A DNA stretch of 64,000 nt from Panagrolaimus kolymaensis. Its lineage: Eukaryota > Nematoda > Chromadorea > Rhabditida > Panagrolaimidae. This document shows positions 42,201 through 57,555 of the stretch, one piece after another. A program made the position numbers and the translations under genes. Under the pieces are notes generated by a model. That model was given only the letters and a program-made list of their open reading frames with translations. It ran no database searches and was not told the DNA's origin. The stretch's first letter is position 1; the number at the start of each line of letters is the position of its first letter. Location: the NCBI GenBank assembly GCA_028622995.1, contig JAJQJQ010000032.1, positions 2,480,001 to 2,544,000 of the forward strand, written 5' to 3'.

Positions 42201-45200
42201 GATTAAGGTATCATCTAAATGCTTGATACATGTGTTCAACGAAAAAAGTTCATCGATTGAGGTACTTCCCGTGCATGCGATTCAAAATCCCGTTGAGAAT
42301 AATTTTAATATATTTAATAATGAATATTTAAAACAAAAAATCCATATCTCCAATTCAAGCCCTAATTCAAAACGAGTTTCATTAATGTCTTGCCTCAAAG
42401 CTTGATACATGTGTTCTTATTTTGCAGCCATTTTTGGAATGTCTTTTATTTGATTGTATTTTTTGACAAAAAAACAAAGAAAAAGATTAAAAAATAAGAT
42501 CTGCAGAAGGGGAAAAAATTATTTGTTTCATAATTAAAATTTTTGATTAAGGTATCATCTAAATGCTTGATACATGTGTTCAACGAAAAAAGTTCATCGA
42601 TTGAGGTACTTCCCGTGCATGCGATTCAAAATCCCGTTGAGAATAATTTTAATATATTTAATAATGAATATTTAAAACAAAAAATCCATATCTCCAATTC
42701 AAGCCCTAATTCAAAACGAGTTTCATTAATGTCTTGCCTCAAAGCTTGATACATGTGTTCTTATTTTGCAGCCATTTTTGGAATGTCTTTTATTTGATTG
42801 TATTTTTTGACAAAAAAACAAAGAAAAAGATTAAAAAATAAGATCTGCAGAAGGGGAAAAAATTATTTGTTTCATAATTAAAATTTTTGATTAAGGTATC
42901 ATCTAAATGCTTGATACATGTGTTCAACGAAAAAAGTTCATCGATTGAGGTACTTCCCGTGCATGCGATTCAAAATCCCGTTGAGAATAATTTTAATATA
43001 TTTAATAATGAATATTTAAAACAAAAAATCCATATCTCCAATTCAAGCCCTAATTCAAAACGAGTTTCATTAATGTCTTGCCTCAAAGCTTGATACATGT
43101 GTTCTTATTTTGCAGCCATTTTTGGAATGTCTTTTATTTGATTGTATTTTTTGACAAAAAAACAAAGAAAAAGATTAAAAAATAAGATCTGCAGAAGGGG
43201 AAAAAATTATTTGTTTCATAATTAAAATTTTTGATTAAGGTATCATCTAAATGCTTGATACATGTGTTCAACGAAAAAAGTTCATCGATTGAGGTACTTC
43301 CCGTGCATGCGATTCAAAATCCCGTTGAGAATAATTTTAATATATTTAATAATGAATATTTAAAACAAAAAATCCATATCTCCAATTCAAGCCCTAATTC
43401 AAAACGAGTTTCATTAATGTCTTGCCTCAAAGCTTGATACATGTGTTCTTATTTTGCAGCCATTTTTGGAATGTCTTTTATTTGATTGTATTTTTTGACA
43501 AAAAAACAAAGAAAAAGATTAAAAAATAAGATCTGCAGAAGGGGAAAAAATTATTTGTTTCATAATTAAAATTTTTGATTAAGGTATCATCTAAATGCTT
43601 GATACATGTGTTCAACGAAAAAAGTTCATCGATTGAGGTACTTCCCGTGCATGCGATTCAAAATCCCGTTGAGAATAATTTTAATATATTTAATAATGAA
43701 TATTTAAAACAAAAAATCCATATCTCCAATTCAAGCCCTAATTCAAAACGAGTTTCATTAATGTCTTGCCTCAAAGCTTGATACATGTGTTCTTATTTTG
43801 CAGCCATTTTTGGAATGTCTTTTATTTGATTGTATTTTTTGACAAAAAAACAAAGAAAAAGATTAAAAAATAAGATCTGCAGAAGGGGAAAAAATTATTT
43901 GTTTCATAATTAAAATTTTTGATTAAGGTATCATCTAAATGCTTGATACATGTGTTCAACGAAAAAAGTTCATCGATTGAGGTACTTCCCGTGCATGCGA
44001 TTCAAAATCCCGTTGAGAATAATTTTAATATATTTAATAATGAATATTTAAAACAAAAAATCCATATCTCCAATTCAAGCCCTAATTCAAAACGAGTTTC
44101 ATTAATGTCTTGCCTCAAAGCTTGATACATGTGTTCTTATTTTGCAGCCATTTTTGGAATGTCTTTTATTTGATTGTATTTTTTGACAAAAAAACAAAGA
44201 AAAAGATTAAAAAATAAGATCTGCAGAAGGGGAAAAAATTATTTGTTTCATAATTAAAATTTTTGATTAAGGTATCATCTAAATGCTTGATACATGTGTT
44301 CAACGAAAAAAGTTCATCGATTGAGGTACTTCCCGTGCATGCGATTCAAAATCCCGTTGAGAATAATTTTAATATATTTAATAATGAATATTTAAAACAA
44401 AAAATCCATATCTCCAATTCAAGCCCTAATTCAAAACGAGTTTCATTAATGTCTTGCCTCAAAGCTTGATACATGTGTTCTTATTTTGCAGCCATTTTTG
44501 GAATGTCTTTTATTTGATTGTATTTTTTGACAAAAAAACAAAGAAAAAGATTAAAAAATAAGATCTGCAGAAGGGGAAAAAATTATTTGTTTCATAATTA
44601 AAATTTTTGATTAAGGTATCATCTAAATGCTTGATACATGTGTTCAACGAAAAAAGTTCATCGATTGAGGTACTTCCCGTGCATGCGATTCAAAATCCCG
44701 TTGAGAATAATTTTAATATATTTAATAATGAATATTTAAAACAAAAAATCCATATCTCCAATTCAAGCCCTAATTCAAAACGAGTTTCATTAATGTCTTG
44801 CCTCAAAGCTTGATACATGTGTTCTTATTTTGCAGCCATTTTTGGAATGTCTTTTATTTGATTGTATTTTTTGACAAAAAAACAAAGAAAAAGATTAAAA
44901 AATAAGATCTGCAGAAGGGGAAAAAATTATTTGTTTCATAATTAAAATTTTTGATTAAGGTATCATCTAAATGCTTGATACATGTGTTCAACGAAAAAAG
45001 TTCATCGATTGAGGTACTTCCCGTGCATGCGATTCAAAATCCCGTTGAGAATAATTTTAATATATTTAATAATGAATATTTAAAACAAAAAATCCATATC
45101 TCCAATTCAAGCCCTAATTCAAAACGAGTTTCATTAATGTCTTGCCTCAAAGCTTGATACATGTGTTCTTATTTTGCAGCCATTTTTGGAATGTCTTTTA

Positions 45201-48200
45201 TTTGATTGTATTTTTTGACAAAAAAACAAAGAAAAAGATTAAAAAATAAGATCTGCAGAAGGGGAAAAAATTATTTGTTTCATAATTAAAATTTTTGATT
45301 AAGGTATCATCTAAATGCTTGATACATGTGTTCAACGAAAAAAGTTCATCGATTGAGGTACTTCCCGTGCATGCGATTCAAAATCCCGTTGAGAATAATT
45401 TTAATATATTTAATAATGAATATTTAAAACAAAAAATCCATATCTCCAATTCAAGCCCTAATTCAAAACGAGTTTCATTAATGTCTTGCCTCAAAGCTTG
45501 ATACATGTGTTCTTATTTTGCAGCCATTTTTGGAATGTCTTTTATTTGATTGTATTTTTTGACAAAAAAACAAAGAAAAAGATTAAAAAATAAGATCTGC
45601 AGAAGGGGAAAAAATTATTTGTTTCATAATTAAAATTTTTGATTAAGGTATCATCTAAATGCTTGATACATGTGTTCAACGAAAAAAGTTCATCGATTGA
45701 GGTACTTCCCGTGCATGCGATTCAAAATCCCGTTGAGAATAATTTTAATATATTTAATAATGAATATTTAAAACAAAAAATCCATATCTCCAATTCAAGC
45801 CCTAATTCAAAACGAGTTTCATTAATGTCTTGCCTCAAAGCTTGATACATGTGTTCTTATTTTGCAGCCATTTTTGGAATGTCTTTTATTTGATTGTATT
45901 TTTTGACAAAAAAACAAAGAAAAAGATTAAAAAATAAGATCTGCAGAAGGGGAAAAAATTATTTGTTTCATAATTAAAATTTTTGATTAAGGTATCATCT
46001 AAATGCTTGATACATGTGTTCAACGAAAAAAGTTCATCGATTGAGGTACTTCCCGTGCATGCGATTCAAAATCCCGTTGAGAATAATTTTAATATATTTA
46101 ATAATGAATATTTAAAACAAAAAATCCATATCTCCAATTCAAGCCCTAATTCAAAACGAGTTTCATTAATGTCTTGCCTCAAAGCTTGATACATGTGTTC
46201 TTATTTTGCAGCCATTTTTGGAATGTCTTTTATTTGATTGTATTTTTTGACAAAAAAACAAAGAAAAAGATTAAAAAATAAGATCTGCAGAAGGGGAAAA
46301 AATTATTTGTTTCATAATTAAAATTTTTGATTAAGGTATCATCTAAATGCTTGATACATGTGTTCAACGAAAAAAGTTCATCGATTGAGGTACTTCCCGT
46401 GCATGCGATTCAAAATCCCGTTGAGAATAATTTTAATATATTTAATAATGAATATTTAAAACAAAAAATCCATATCTCCAATTCAAGCCCTAATTCAAAA
46501 CGAGTTTCATTAATGTCTTGCCTCAAAGCTTGATACATGTGTTCTTATTTTGCAGCCATTTTTGGAATGTCTTTTATTTGATTGTATTTTTTGACAAAAA
46601 AACGAAGAAAAAGATTAAAAAATAAGATCTGCAGAAGGGGAAAAAATTATTTGTTTCATAATTAAAATTTTTGATTAAGGTATCATCTAAATGCTTGATA
46701 CATGTGTTCAACGAAAAAAGTTCATCGATTGAGGTACTTCCCGTGCATGCGATTCAAAATCCCGTTGAGAATAATTTTAATATATTTAATAATGAATATT
46801 TAAAACAAAAAATCCATATCTCCAATTCAAGCCCTAATTCAAAACGAGTTTCATTAATGTCTTGCCTCAAAGCTTGATACATGTGTTCTTATTTTGCAGC
46901 CATTTTTGGAATGTCTTTTATTTGATTGTATTTTTTGACAAAAAAACAAAGAAAAAGATTAAAAAATAAGATCTGCAGAAGGGGAAAAAATTATTTGTTT
47001 CATAATTAAAATTTTTGATTAAGGTATCATCTAAATGCTTGATACATGTGTTCAACGAAAAAAGTTCATCGATTGAGGTACTTCCCGTGCATGCGATTCA
47101 AAATCCCGTTGAGAATAATTTTAATATATTTAATAATGAATATTTAAAACAAAAAATCCATATCTCCAATTCAAGCCCTAATTCAAAACGAGTTTCATTA
47201 ATGTCTTGCCTCAAAGCTTGATACATGTGTTCTTATTTTGCAGCCATTTTTGGAATGTCTTTTATTTGATTGTATTTTTTGACAAAAAAACAAAGAAAAA
47301 GATTAAAAAATAAGATCTGCAGAAGGGGAAAAAATTATTTGTTTCATAATTAAAATTTTTGATTAAGGTATCATCTAAATGCTTGATACATGTGTTCAAC
47401 GAAAAAAGTTCATCGATTGAGGTACTTCCCGTGCATGCGATTCAAAATCCCGTTGAGAATAATTTTAATATATTTAATAATGAATATTTAAAACAAAAAA
47501 TCCATATCTCCAATTCAAGCCCTAATTCAAAACGAGTTTCATTAATGTCTTGCCTCAAAGCTTGATACATGTGTTCTTATTTTGCAGCCATTTTTGGAAT
47601 GTCTTTTATTTGATTGTATTTTTTGACAAAAAAACGAAGAAAAAGATTAAAAAATAAGATCTGCAGAAGGGGAAAAAATTATTTGTTTCATAATTAAAAT
47701 TTTTGATTAAGGTATCATCTAAATGCTTGATACATGTGTTCAACGAAAAAAGTTCATCGATTGAGGTACTTCCCGTGCATGCGATTCAAAATCCCGTTGA
47801 GAATAATTTTAATATATTTAATAATGAATATTTAAAACAAAAAATCCATATCTCCAATTCAAGCCCTAATTCAAAACGAGTTTCATTAATGTCTTGCCTC
47901 AAAGCTTGATACATGTGTTCTTATTTTGCAGCCATTTTTGGAATGTCTTTTATTTGATTGTATTTTTTGACAAAAAAACAAAGAAAAAGATTAAAAAATA
48001 AGATCTGCAGAAGGGGAAAAAATTATTTGTTTCATAATTAAAATTTTTGATTAAGGTATCATCTAAATGCTTGATACATGTGTTCAACGAAAAAAGTTCA
48101 TCGATTGAGGTACTTCCCGTGCATGCGATTCAAAATCCCGTTGAGAATAATTTTAATATATTTAATAATGAATATTTAAAACAAAAAATCCATATCTCCA

Positions 48201-51200
48201 ATTCAAGCCCTAATTCAAAACGAGTTTCATTAATGTCTTGCCTCAAAGCTTGATACATGTGTTCTTATTTTGCAGCCATTTTTGGAATGTCTTTTATTTG
48301 ATTGTATTTTTTGACAAAAAAACAAAGAAAAAGATTAAAAAATAAGATCTGCAGAAGGGGAAAAAATTATTTGTTTCATAATTAAAATTTTTGATTAAGG
48401 TATCATCTAAATGCTTGATACATGTGTTCAACGAAAAAAGTTCATCGATTGAGGTACTTCCCGTGCATGCGATTCAAAATCCCGTTGAGAATAATTTTAA
48501 TATATTTAATAATGAATATTTAAAACAAAAAATCCATATCTCCAATTCAAGCCCTAATTCAAAACGAGTTTCATTAATGTCTTGCCTCAAAGCTTGATAC
48601 ATGTGTTCTTATTTTGCAGCCATTTTTGGAATGTCTTTTATTTGATTGTATTTTTTGACAAAAAAACAAAGAAAAAGATTAAAAAATAAGATCTGCAGAA
48701 GGGGAAAAAATTATTTGTTTCATAATTAAAATTTTTGATTAAGGTATCATCTAAATGCTTGATACATGTGTTCAACGAAAAAAGTTCATCGATTGAGGTA
48801 CTTCCCGTGCATGCGATTCAAAATCCCGTTGAGAATAATTTTAATATATTTAATAATGAATATTTAAAACAAAAAATCCATATCTCCAATTCAAGCCCTA
48901 ATTCAAAACGAGTTTCATTAATGTCTTGCCTCAAAGCTTGATACATGTGTTCTTATTTTGCAGCCATTTTTGGAATGTCTTTTATTTGATTGTATTTTTT
49001 GACAAAAAAACAAAGAAAAAGATTAAAAAATAAGATCTGCAGAAGGGGAAAAAATTATTTGTTTCATAATTAAAATTTTTGATTAAGGTATCATCTAAAT
49101 GCTTGATACATGTGTTCAACGAAAAAAGTTCATCGATTGAGGTACTTCCCGTGCATGCGATTCAAAATCCCGTTGAGAATAATTTTAATATATTTAATAA
49201 TGAATATTTAAAACAAAAAATCCATATCTCCAATTCAAGCCCTAATTCAAAACGAGTTTCATTAATGTCTTGCCTCAAAGCTTGATACATGTGTTCTTAT
49301 TTTGCAGCCATTTTTGGAATGTCTTTTATTTGATTGTATTTTTTGACAAAAAAACGAAGAAAAAGATTAAAAAATAAGATCTGCAGAAGGGGAAAAAATT
49401 ATTTGTTTCATAATTAAAATTTTTGATTAAGGTATCATCTAAATGCTTGATACATGTGTTCAACGAAAAAAGTTCATCGATTGAGGTACTTCCCGTGCAT
49501 GCGATTCAAAATCCCGTTGAGAATAATTTTAATATATTTAATAATGAATATTTAAAACAAAAAATCCATATCTCCAATTCAAGCCCTAATTCAAAACGAG
49601 TTTCATTAATGTCTTGCCTCAAAGCTTGATACATGTGTTCTTATTTTGCAGCCATTTTTGGAATGTCTTTTATTTGATTGTATTTTTTGACAAAAAAACA
49701 AAGAAAAAGATTAAAAAATAAGATCTGCAGAAGGGGAAAAAATTATTTGTTTCATAATTAAAATTTTTGATTAAGGTATCATCTAAATGCTTGATACATG
49801 TGTTCAACGAAAAAAGTTCATCGATTGAGGTACTTCCCGTGCATGCGATTCAAAATCCCGTTGAGAATAATTTTAATATATTTAATAATGAATATTTAAA
49901 ACAAAAAATCCATATCTCCAATTCAAGCCCTAATTCAAAACGAGTTTCATTAATGTCTTGCCTCAAAGCTTGATACATGTGTTCTTATTTTGCAGCCATT
50001 TTTGGAATGTCTTTTATTTGATTGTATTTTTTGACAAAAAAACAAAGAAAAAGATTAAAAAATAAGATCTGCAGAAGGGGAAAAAATTATTTGTTTCATA
50101 ATTAAAATTTTTGATTAAGGTATCATCTAAATGCTTGATACATGTGTTCAACGAAAAAAGTTCATCGATTGAGGTACTTCCCGTGCATGCGATTCAAAAT
50201 CCCGTTGAGAATAATTTTAATATATTTAATAATGAATATTTAAAACAAAAAATCCATATCTCCAATTCAAGCCCTAATTCAAAACGAGTTTCATTAATGT
50301 CTTGCCTCAAAGCTTGATACATGTGTTCTTATTTTGCAGCCATTTTTGGAATGTCTTTTATTTGATTGTATTTTTTGACAAAAAAACAAAGAAAAAGATT
50401 AAAAAATAAGATCTGCTGAAGGGGAAAAAATTATTTGTTTCATAATTAAAATTTTTGATTAAGGTATCATCTAAATGCTTGATACATGTGTTCAACGAAA
50501 AAAGTTCATCGATTGAGGTACTTCCCGTGCATGCGATTCAAAATCCCGTTGAGAATAATTTTAATATATTTAATAATGAATATTTAAAACAAAAAATCCA
50601 TATCTCCAATTCAAGCCCTAATTCAAAACGAGTTTCATTAATGTCTTGCCTCAAAGCTTGATACATGTGTTCTTATTTTGCAGCCATTTTTGGAATGTCT
50701 TTTATTTGATTGTATTTTTTGACAAAAAAACAAAGAAAAAGATTAAAAAATAAGATCTGCAGAAGGTGAAAAAATTATTTGTTTCATAATTAAAATTTTT
50801 GATTAAGGTATCATCTAAATGCTTGATACATGTGTTCAACGAAAAAAGTTCATCGATTGAGGTACTTCCCGTGCATGCGATTCAAAATCCCGTTGAGAAT
50901 AATTTTAATATATTTAATAATGAATATTTAAAACAAAAAATCCATATCTCCAATTCAAGCCCTAATTCAAAACGAATTTCACTTATGTATTGCCTCAAAG
51001 CTTGCTTGATACATGTGTTCAACGAAAAAAGTTCATCGATTGAGGTACTTCCCGTGCATGCGATTCAAAATCCCGTTGAGAATAATTTTAATATATTTAA
51101 TAATGAATATTTAAAACAAAAAATCCATATCTCCAATTCAAGCCCTAATTCAAAACGAGTTTCATTAATGTCTTGCCTCAAAGCTTGATACATGTGTTCT

Positions 51201-54200
51201 TATTTTGCAGCCATTTTTGGAATGTCTTTTATTTGATTGTATTTTTTGACAAAAAAACAAAGAAAAAGATTAAAAAATAAGATCTGCAGAAGGTGAAAAA
51301 ATTATTTGTTTCATAATTAAAATTTTTGATTAAGGTATCATCTAAATGCTTGATACATGTGTTCAACGAAAAAAGTTCATCGATTGAGGTACTTCCCGTG
51401 CATGCGATTCAAAATCCCGTTGAGAATAATTTTAATATATTTAATAATGAATATTTAAAACAAAAAATCCATATCTCCAATTCAAGCCCTAATTCAAAAC
51501 GAATTTCACTTATGTATTGCCTCAAAGCTTGCTTGATACATGTGTTCAACGAAAAAAGTTCATCGATTGAGGTATTTCCCGTGCATGCGATTCAAAATCC
51601 CGTTGAGAATAATTTTAATATATTTAATAATGAATATTTAAAACAAAAAATCCATATCTCCAATTCAAGCCCTAATTCAAAACGAGTTTCATTAATGTCT
51701 TGCCTCAAAGCTTGATACATGTGTTCTTATTTTGCAGCCATTTTTGGAATGTCTTTTATTTGATTGTATTTTTTGACAAAAAAACAAAGAAAAAGATTAA
51801 AAAATAAGATCTGCTGAAGGGGAAAAAATTATTTGTTTCATAATTAAAATTTTTGATTAAGGTATCATCTAAATGCTTGATACATGTGTTCAACGAAAAA
51901 AGTTCATCGATTGAGGTACTTCCCGTGCATGCGATTCAAAATCCCGTTGAGAATAATTTTAATATATTTAATAATGAATATTTAAAACAAAAAATCCATA
52001 TCTCCAATTCAAGCCCTAATTCAAAACGAGTTTCATTAATGTCTTGCCTCAAAGCTTGATACATGTGTTCTTATTTTGCAGCCATTTTTGGAATGTCTTT
52101 TATTTGATTGTATTTTTTGACAAAAAAACAAAGAAAAAGATTAAAAAATAAGATCTGCAGAAGGGGAAAAAATTATTTGTTTCATAATTAAAATTTTTGA
52201 TTAAGGTATCATCTAAATGCTTGATACATGTGTTCAACGAAAAAAGTTCATCGATTGAGGTACTTCCCGTGCATGCGATTCAAAATCCCGTTGAGAATAA
52301 TTTTAATATATTTAATAATGAATATTTAAAACAAAAAATCCATATCTCCAATTCAAGCCCTAATTCAAAACGAATTTCACTTATGTATTGCCTCAAAGCT
52401 TGCTTGATACATGTGTTCAACGAAAAAAGTTCATCGATTGAGGTACTTCCCGTGCATGCGATTCAAAATCCCGTTGAGAATAATTTTAATATATTTAATA
52501 ATGAATATTTAAAACAAAAAATCCATATCTCCAATTCAAGCCCTAATTCAAAACGAGTTTCATTAATGTCTTGCCTCAAAGCTTGATACATGTGTTCTTA
52601 TTTTGCAGCCATTTTTGGAATGTCTTTTATTTGATTGTATTTTTTGACAAAAAAACAAAGAAAAAGATTAAAAAATAAGATCTGCAGAAGGGGAAAAAAT
52701 TATTTGTTTCATAATTAAAATTTTTGATTAAGGTATCATCTAAATGCTTGATACATGTGTTCAACGAAAAAAGTTCATCGATTGAGGTACTTCCCGTGCA
52801 TGCGATTCAAAATCCCGTTGAGAATAATTTTAATATATTTAATAATGAATATTTAAAACAAAAAATCCATATCTCCAATTCAAGCCCTAATTCAAAACGA
52901 GTTTCATTAATGTCTTGCCTCAAAGCTTGATACATGTGTTCTTATTTTGCAGCCATTTTTGGAATGTCTTTTATTTGATTGTATTTTTTGACAAAAAAAC
53001 AAAGAAAAAGATTAAAAAATAAGATCTGCAGAAGGGGAAAAAATTATTTGTTTCATAATTAAAATTTTTGATTAAGGTATCATCTAAATGCTTGATACAT
53101 GTGTTCAACGAAAAAAGTTCATCGATTGAGGTACTTCCCGTGCATGCGATTCAAAACCCCGTTGAGAATAATTTTAATATATTTAATAATGAATATTTAA
53201 AACAAAAAATCCATATCTCCAATTCAAGCCCTAATTCAAAACGAGTTTCACTTATGTATTGCCTCAAAGTTTGCTTGATACATGTGTTCAACGAAAAAAG
53301 TTCATCGATTGAGGTACTTCCCGTGCATGCGATACAAAATCCCGTTGAGAATAATTTTATTATATTTAATAATGAATATTTAAAACAAAAAATCCATATC
53401 TCCAATTCAAGCCCTAATTCAAAACGAGTTTCACTTATGTATTGCCTCAAAGCTTGCTTGATACATGTGTTCAACGAAAAAAGTTCATCGATTGAGGTAC
53501 TTCCCGTGCATGCGATTCAAAATCCCGTTGAGAATAATTTTAATATATTTAATAATGAATATTTAAAACAAAAAATCCATATCTCCAATTCAAGCCCTAA
53601 TTCAAAATGAGTTTCATTAATGTCTTGCCTCAAAGCTTGATACATGTGTTCTTATTTTGCAGCCATTTTTGGAATGTTTTTTATTTGATTGTATTTTTTG
53701 ACAAAAAAACAAAGAAAAAGATTAAAAAATAAGATCTGCTGAAGGGGAAAAAATTATTTGTTTCATAATTAAAATTTTTGATTAAGGTATCATCTAAATG
53801 CTTGATACATGTGTTCAACGAAAAAAGTTCATCGATTGAGGTACTTCCCGTGCATGCGATTCAAAATCCCGTTGAGAATAATTTTAATATATTTAATAAT
53901 GAATATTTAAAACAAAAAATCCATATCTCCAATTCAAGCCCTAATTCAAAACGAGTTTCACTTATGTATTGCCTCAAAGCTTGCTTGATACATGTGTTCA
54001 ACGAAAAAAGTTCATCGATTGAGGTACTTCCCGTGCATGCGATTCAAAATCCCGTTGAGAATAATTTTAATATATTTAATAATGAATATTTAAAACAAAA
54101 AATCCATATCTCCAATTCAAGCCCTAATTCAAAACGAGTTTCACTTATGTATTGCCTCAAAGCTTGCTTGATACATGTGTTCAACGAAAAAAGTTCATCG

Positions 54201-54790
54201 ATTGAGGTACTTCCCGTGCATGCGATTCAAAATCCCATTCGGAATAATTTTAAAATAATTAATTAAAAATATTTGGAACAAAATATCCATATCTCCAATT
54301 CAAGCCCTAATTCAAAACGAGTTTCACTTATGTATTGCCTCAAAGCTTGCTTGATACATGTGTTCAACGAAAAAAGTTCATCGATTGAGGTACTTCCCGT
54401 GCATGCGATTCAAAATCCCGTTGAGAATAATTTTAATATATTTAATAATGAATATTTAAAACAAAAAATCGGTGCGACGTCACTTGCTATAATCCTAAAC
54501 AGCACTTACTATAATCGAGTGAAAATTTCACTCGATTGGCGAAATGATTTTGAACGCTAACAAAAGAAATTCAAAAATTTTTATGCTTTGGTTAAAAAAC
54601 TCTAAAGAATTTTTTGCACAACTGTTTATTTTAAACGAAGAATTTTAAAACATTTATATTAATTTTTGCTTTTTAAACTGTTAATGGTTATCATTACAAA
54701 AAGTTTTTATTTTATTTATGTATATATAACTATTCGAATTTCAAAAGTAAACATAATACAAAGTAAAAAATTTTGTTTTTGGGGGTAATT

Positions 54791-55117
54791 TTAACCTTGA
54801 GGATCTTGATCTTGATTTTCTTGAAATACTAAATCGAGTAAAGGACCAATGAAGCGCTTCCTTTTATGTCGACGAAGCTCATCTTCATGGGTGCAAAGCT
54901 CAACTAAATAAAAAAAAATATGTTGCATTGCGGGCTTGACCATAAAATGAGAAAGATTCTTCTGGAAGGAGGTAAATCTTTAGATGTTCATTATAATATA
55001 TTCAAAGAACCATGCATATAAAACGTTGACGTATCTTTTCCTCATTACTCAATCGTTCGACAACCTCTTCAGAGAATTATGATAAATCACTTCCAATATC
55101 CAAACCTGGCGATGGAC
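54791..55117 (-). pseudogene. Captured two-exon gene fragment inside the Mutator-like element
   Basis: From 55117, after an acttcag acceptor: GPSPGLDIGSDLS, an in-frame stop, then FSEEVVERLSNEEKIRQR. After a second acceptor (tttatttag, exon from 54903): ELCTHEDELRRHKRKRFIGP, then LLDLVFQENQDQDPQG and a stop at 54791. Intron retention shows capture at DNA level. Source gene not recognised. Repeated at 57876-58202 and 62055-62381. Confidence 0.5.
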
Positions 55118-55189
55118 CTGAAGTTTATAAAGATTATTTCAAGGCTGTGACTGGCTGCTTTATTAAGAAAAACATTACATGGCTTTTTG

Positions 55190-55390
55190 TTAAAATTTAG
55201 CATTAAATGCAATTACAAATGCAAAGGAATAAATACTTGATGGTAAATACAGTACAAGTCCACCAAATATTGGAAACCTTCTAGGTTTCGAAAATTGCAA
55301 AGAAAAATCAATAAATAAAAAGAACGCCAAATCAGCCAGCATGAATTGAATTATAGATAAAATTGTGTGATTTTGCAGCAGCTGCTTCAT
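55190..55390 (-). pseudogene. Captured membrane-protein fragment, possibly chemoreceptor
   Basis: 66 codons from ATG: two hydrophobic segments (LSIIQFMLADLAFFLFIDF and FPIFGGLVLYLPSSIYSF) ending AFNAKF. The length, helices and SSIYSFAFVIAFN ending resemble the last two helices of a nematode serpentine receptor. Present unchanged in the other two element copies (58275-58475, 62454-62654). Confidence 0.35.
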
Positions 55391-57555
55391 TGTTGAATGT
55401 TAATTCACTGATTCGTCAACCATTAATGGGTGATTGAGTTTTAACCAACAAAAATACTTTTTTAAGAAAGATTTTTTATCAAGGCCCGGAGGTCAGACAT
55501 GTAAATTAAAGGGATGCATTGTTTAATAATAATATAAAAATATTGTAATATTGAAAGTTAAAAAAATTATTTAGCAATTTCATTGAAAAATCAAATTAGT
55601 GTAAAAAAGAATTCACTCGATTTTTCGAAATTTGCACCAAATTCACTCTTTTGGCTTTAAAAACATTTCGCCAATCGAGTGAAAATTTCACTCGATTATA
55701 GTAAGTGCTGCTTCAAATTATAGCAAGTGATGTTTACCCAAAAAATCCATATCTCCAATTCAAGCCCTAATTCAAAACGAGTTTCACTTATGTATTGCCT
55801 CAAAGCTTGCTTGATACATGTGTTCAACGAAAAAAGTTCATCGATTGAGGTACTTCCCGTGCATGCGATTCAAAATCCCGTTGAGAATAATTTTATTATA
55901 TTTAATAATGAATATTTAAAACAAAAAATCCATATCTCCAATTCAAGCCCTAATTCAAAACGAGTTTCACTTATGTATTGCCTCAAAGCTTGCTTGATAC
56001 ATGTGTTCAACGAAAAAAGTTCATCGATTGAGGTACTTCCCGTGCATGCGATTCAAAATCCCGTTGAGAATAATTTTATTATATTTAATAATGAATATTT
56101 AAAACAAAAAATCCATATCTCCAATTCAAGCCCTAATTCAAAACGAGTTTCACTTATGTATTGCCTCAAAGCTTGCTTGATACATGTGTTCAACGAAAAA
56201 AGTTCATCGATTGAGGTACTTCCCGTGCATGCGATTCAAAATCCCGTTGAGAATAATTTTATTATATTTAATAATGAATATTTAAAACAAAAAATCCATA
56301 TCTCCAATTCAAGCCCTAATTCAAAACGAGTTTCACTTATGTATTGCCTCAAAGCTTGCTTGATACATGTGTTCAACGAAAAAAGTTCATCGATTGAGGT
56401 ACTTCCCGTGCATGCGATTCAAAACCCCGTTGAGAATAATTTTAATATATTTAATAATGAATATTTAAAACAAAAAATCCATATCTCCAATTCAAGCCCT
56501 AATTCAAAACGAGTTTCACTTATGTATTGCCTCAAAGTTTGCTTGATACATGTGTTCAACGAAAAAAGTTCATCGATTGAGGTACTTCCCGTGCATGCGA
56601 TACAAAATCCCGTTGAGAATAATTTTATTATATTTAATAATGAATATTTAAAACAAAAAATCCATATCTCCAATTCAAGCCCTAATTCAAAACGAGTTTC
56701 ACTTATGTATTGCCTCAAAGCTTGCTTGATACATGTGTTCAACGAAAAAAGTTCATCGATTGAGGTACTTCCCGTGCATGCGATTCAAAATCCCGTTGAG
56801 AATAATTTTAATATATTTAATAATGAATATTTAAAACAAAAAATCCATATCTCCAATTCAAGCCCTAATTCAAAATGAGTTTCATTAATGTCTTGCCTCA
56901 AAGCTTGATACATGTGTTCTTATTTTGCAGCCATTTTTGGAATGTTTTTTATTTGATTGTATTTTTTGACAAAAAAACAAAGAAAAAGATTAAAAAATAA
57001 GATCTGCTGAAGGGGAAAAAATTATTTGTTTCATAATTAAAATTTTTGATTAAGGTATCATCTAAATGCTTGATACATGTGTTCAACGAAAAAAGTTCAT
57101 CGATTGAGGTACTTCCCGTGCATGCGATTCAAAATCCCGTTGAGAATAATTTTAATATATTTAATAATGAATATTTAAAACAAAAAATCCATATCTCCAA
57201 TTCAAGCCCTAATTCAAAACGAGTTTCACTTATGTATTGCCTCAAAGCTTGCTTGATACATGTGTTCAACGAAAAAAGTTCATCGATTGAGGTACTTCCC
57301 GTGCATGCGATTCAAAATCCCATTCGGAATAATTTTAAAATAATTAATTAAAAATATTTGGAACAAAATATCCATATCTCCAATTCAAGCCCTAATTCAA
57401 AACGAGTTTCACTTATGTATTGCCTCAAAGCTTGCTTGATACATGTGTTCAACGAAAAAAGTTCATCGATTGAGGTACTTCCCGTGCATGCGATTCAAAA
57501 TCCCGTTGAGAATAATTTTAATATATTTAATAATGAATATTTAAAACAAAAAATC

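Larger units (their letters stand above)
54471..55738. mobile_element. Mutator-like element with captured gene fragments, copy 1
   Basis: 1,268 bp inserted in a satellite monomer, flanked by the 9-bp duplication CAAAAAATC (54462-54470 and 55739-55747). Long imperfect inverted ends: both begin GGT and share TCACTTGCTATAAT, CAGCACTTACTATAAT and a palindrome with arms AATCGAGTGAAA, then GGCGAAATG. No transposase. The interior carries minus-strand gene pieces with an intron. Nine-bp duplication, long ends and captured exons fit a Pack-MULE; the assignment is inferred. Confidence 0.7.

Noticed and set aside
36168..53000. Regularly spaced repeats resembling a CRISPR array
   Set aside because: Both the repeat and the intervening sequence are the same in every unit; no variable spacers or cas genes; eukaryotic satellite.
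36168..53068. Dozens of identical 68-codon frames as a tandem gene family
   Set aside because: They are one satellite unit repeated; no promoter, splice structure or independent divergence.
55727..56878. 383-codon repeat protein gene
   Set aside because: Monomer length divisible by three gives open frames by chance; the frame starts in the end of the inserted transposon and an antisense frame is equally open.
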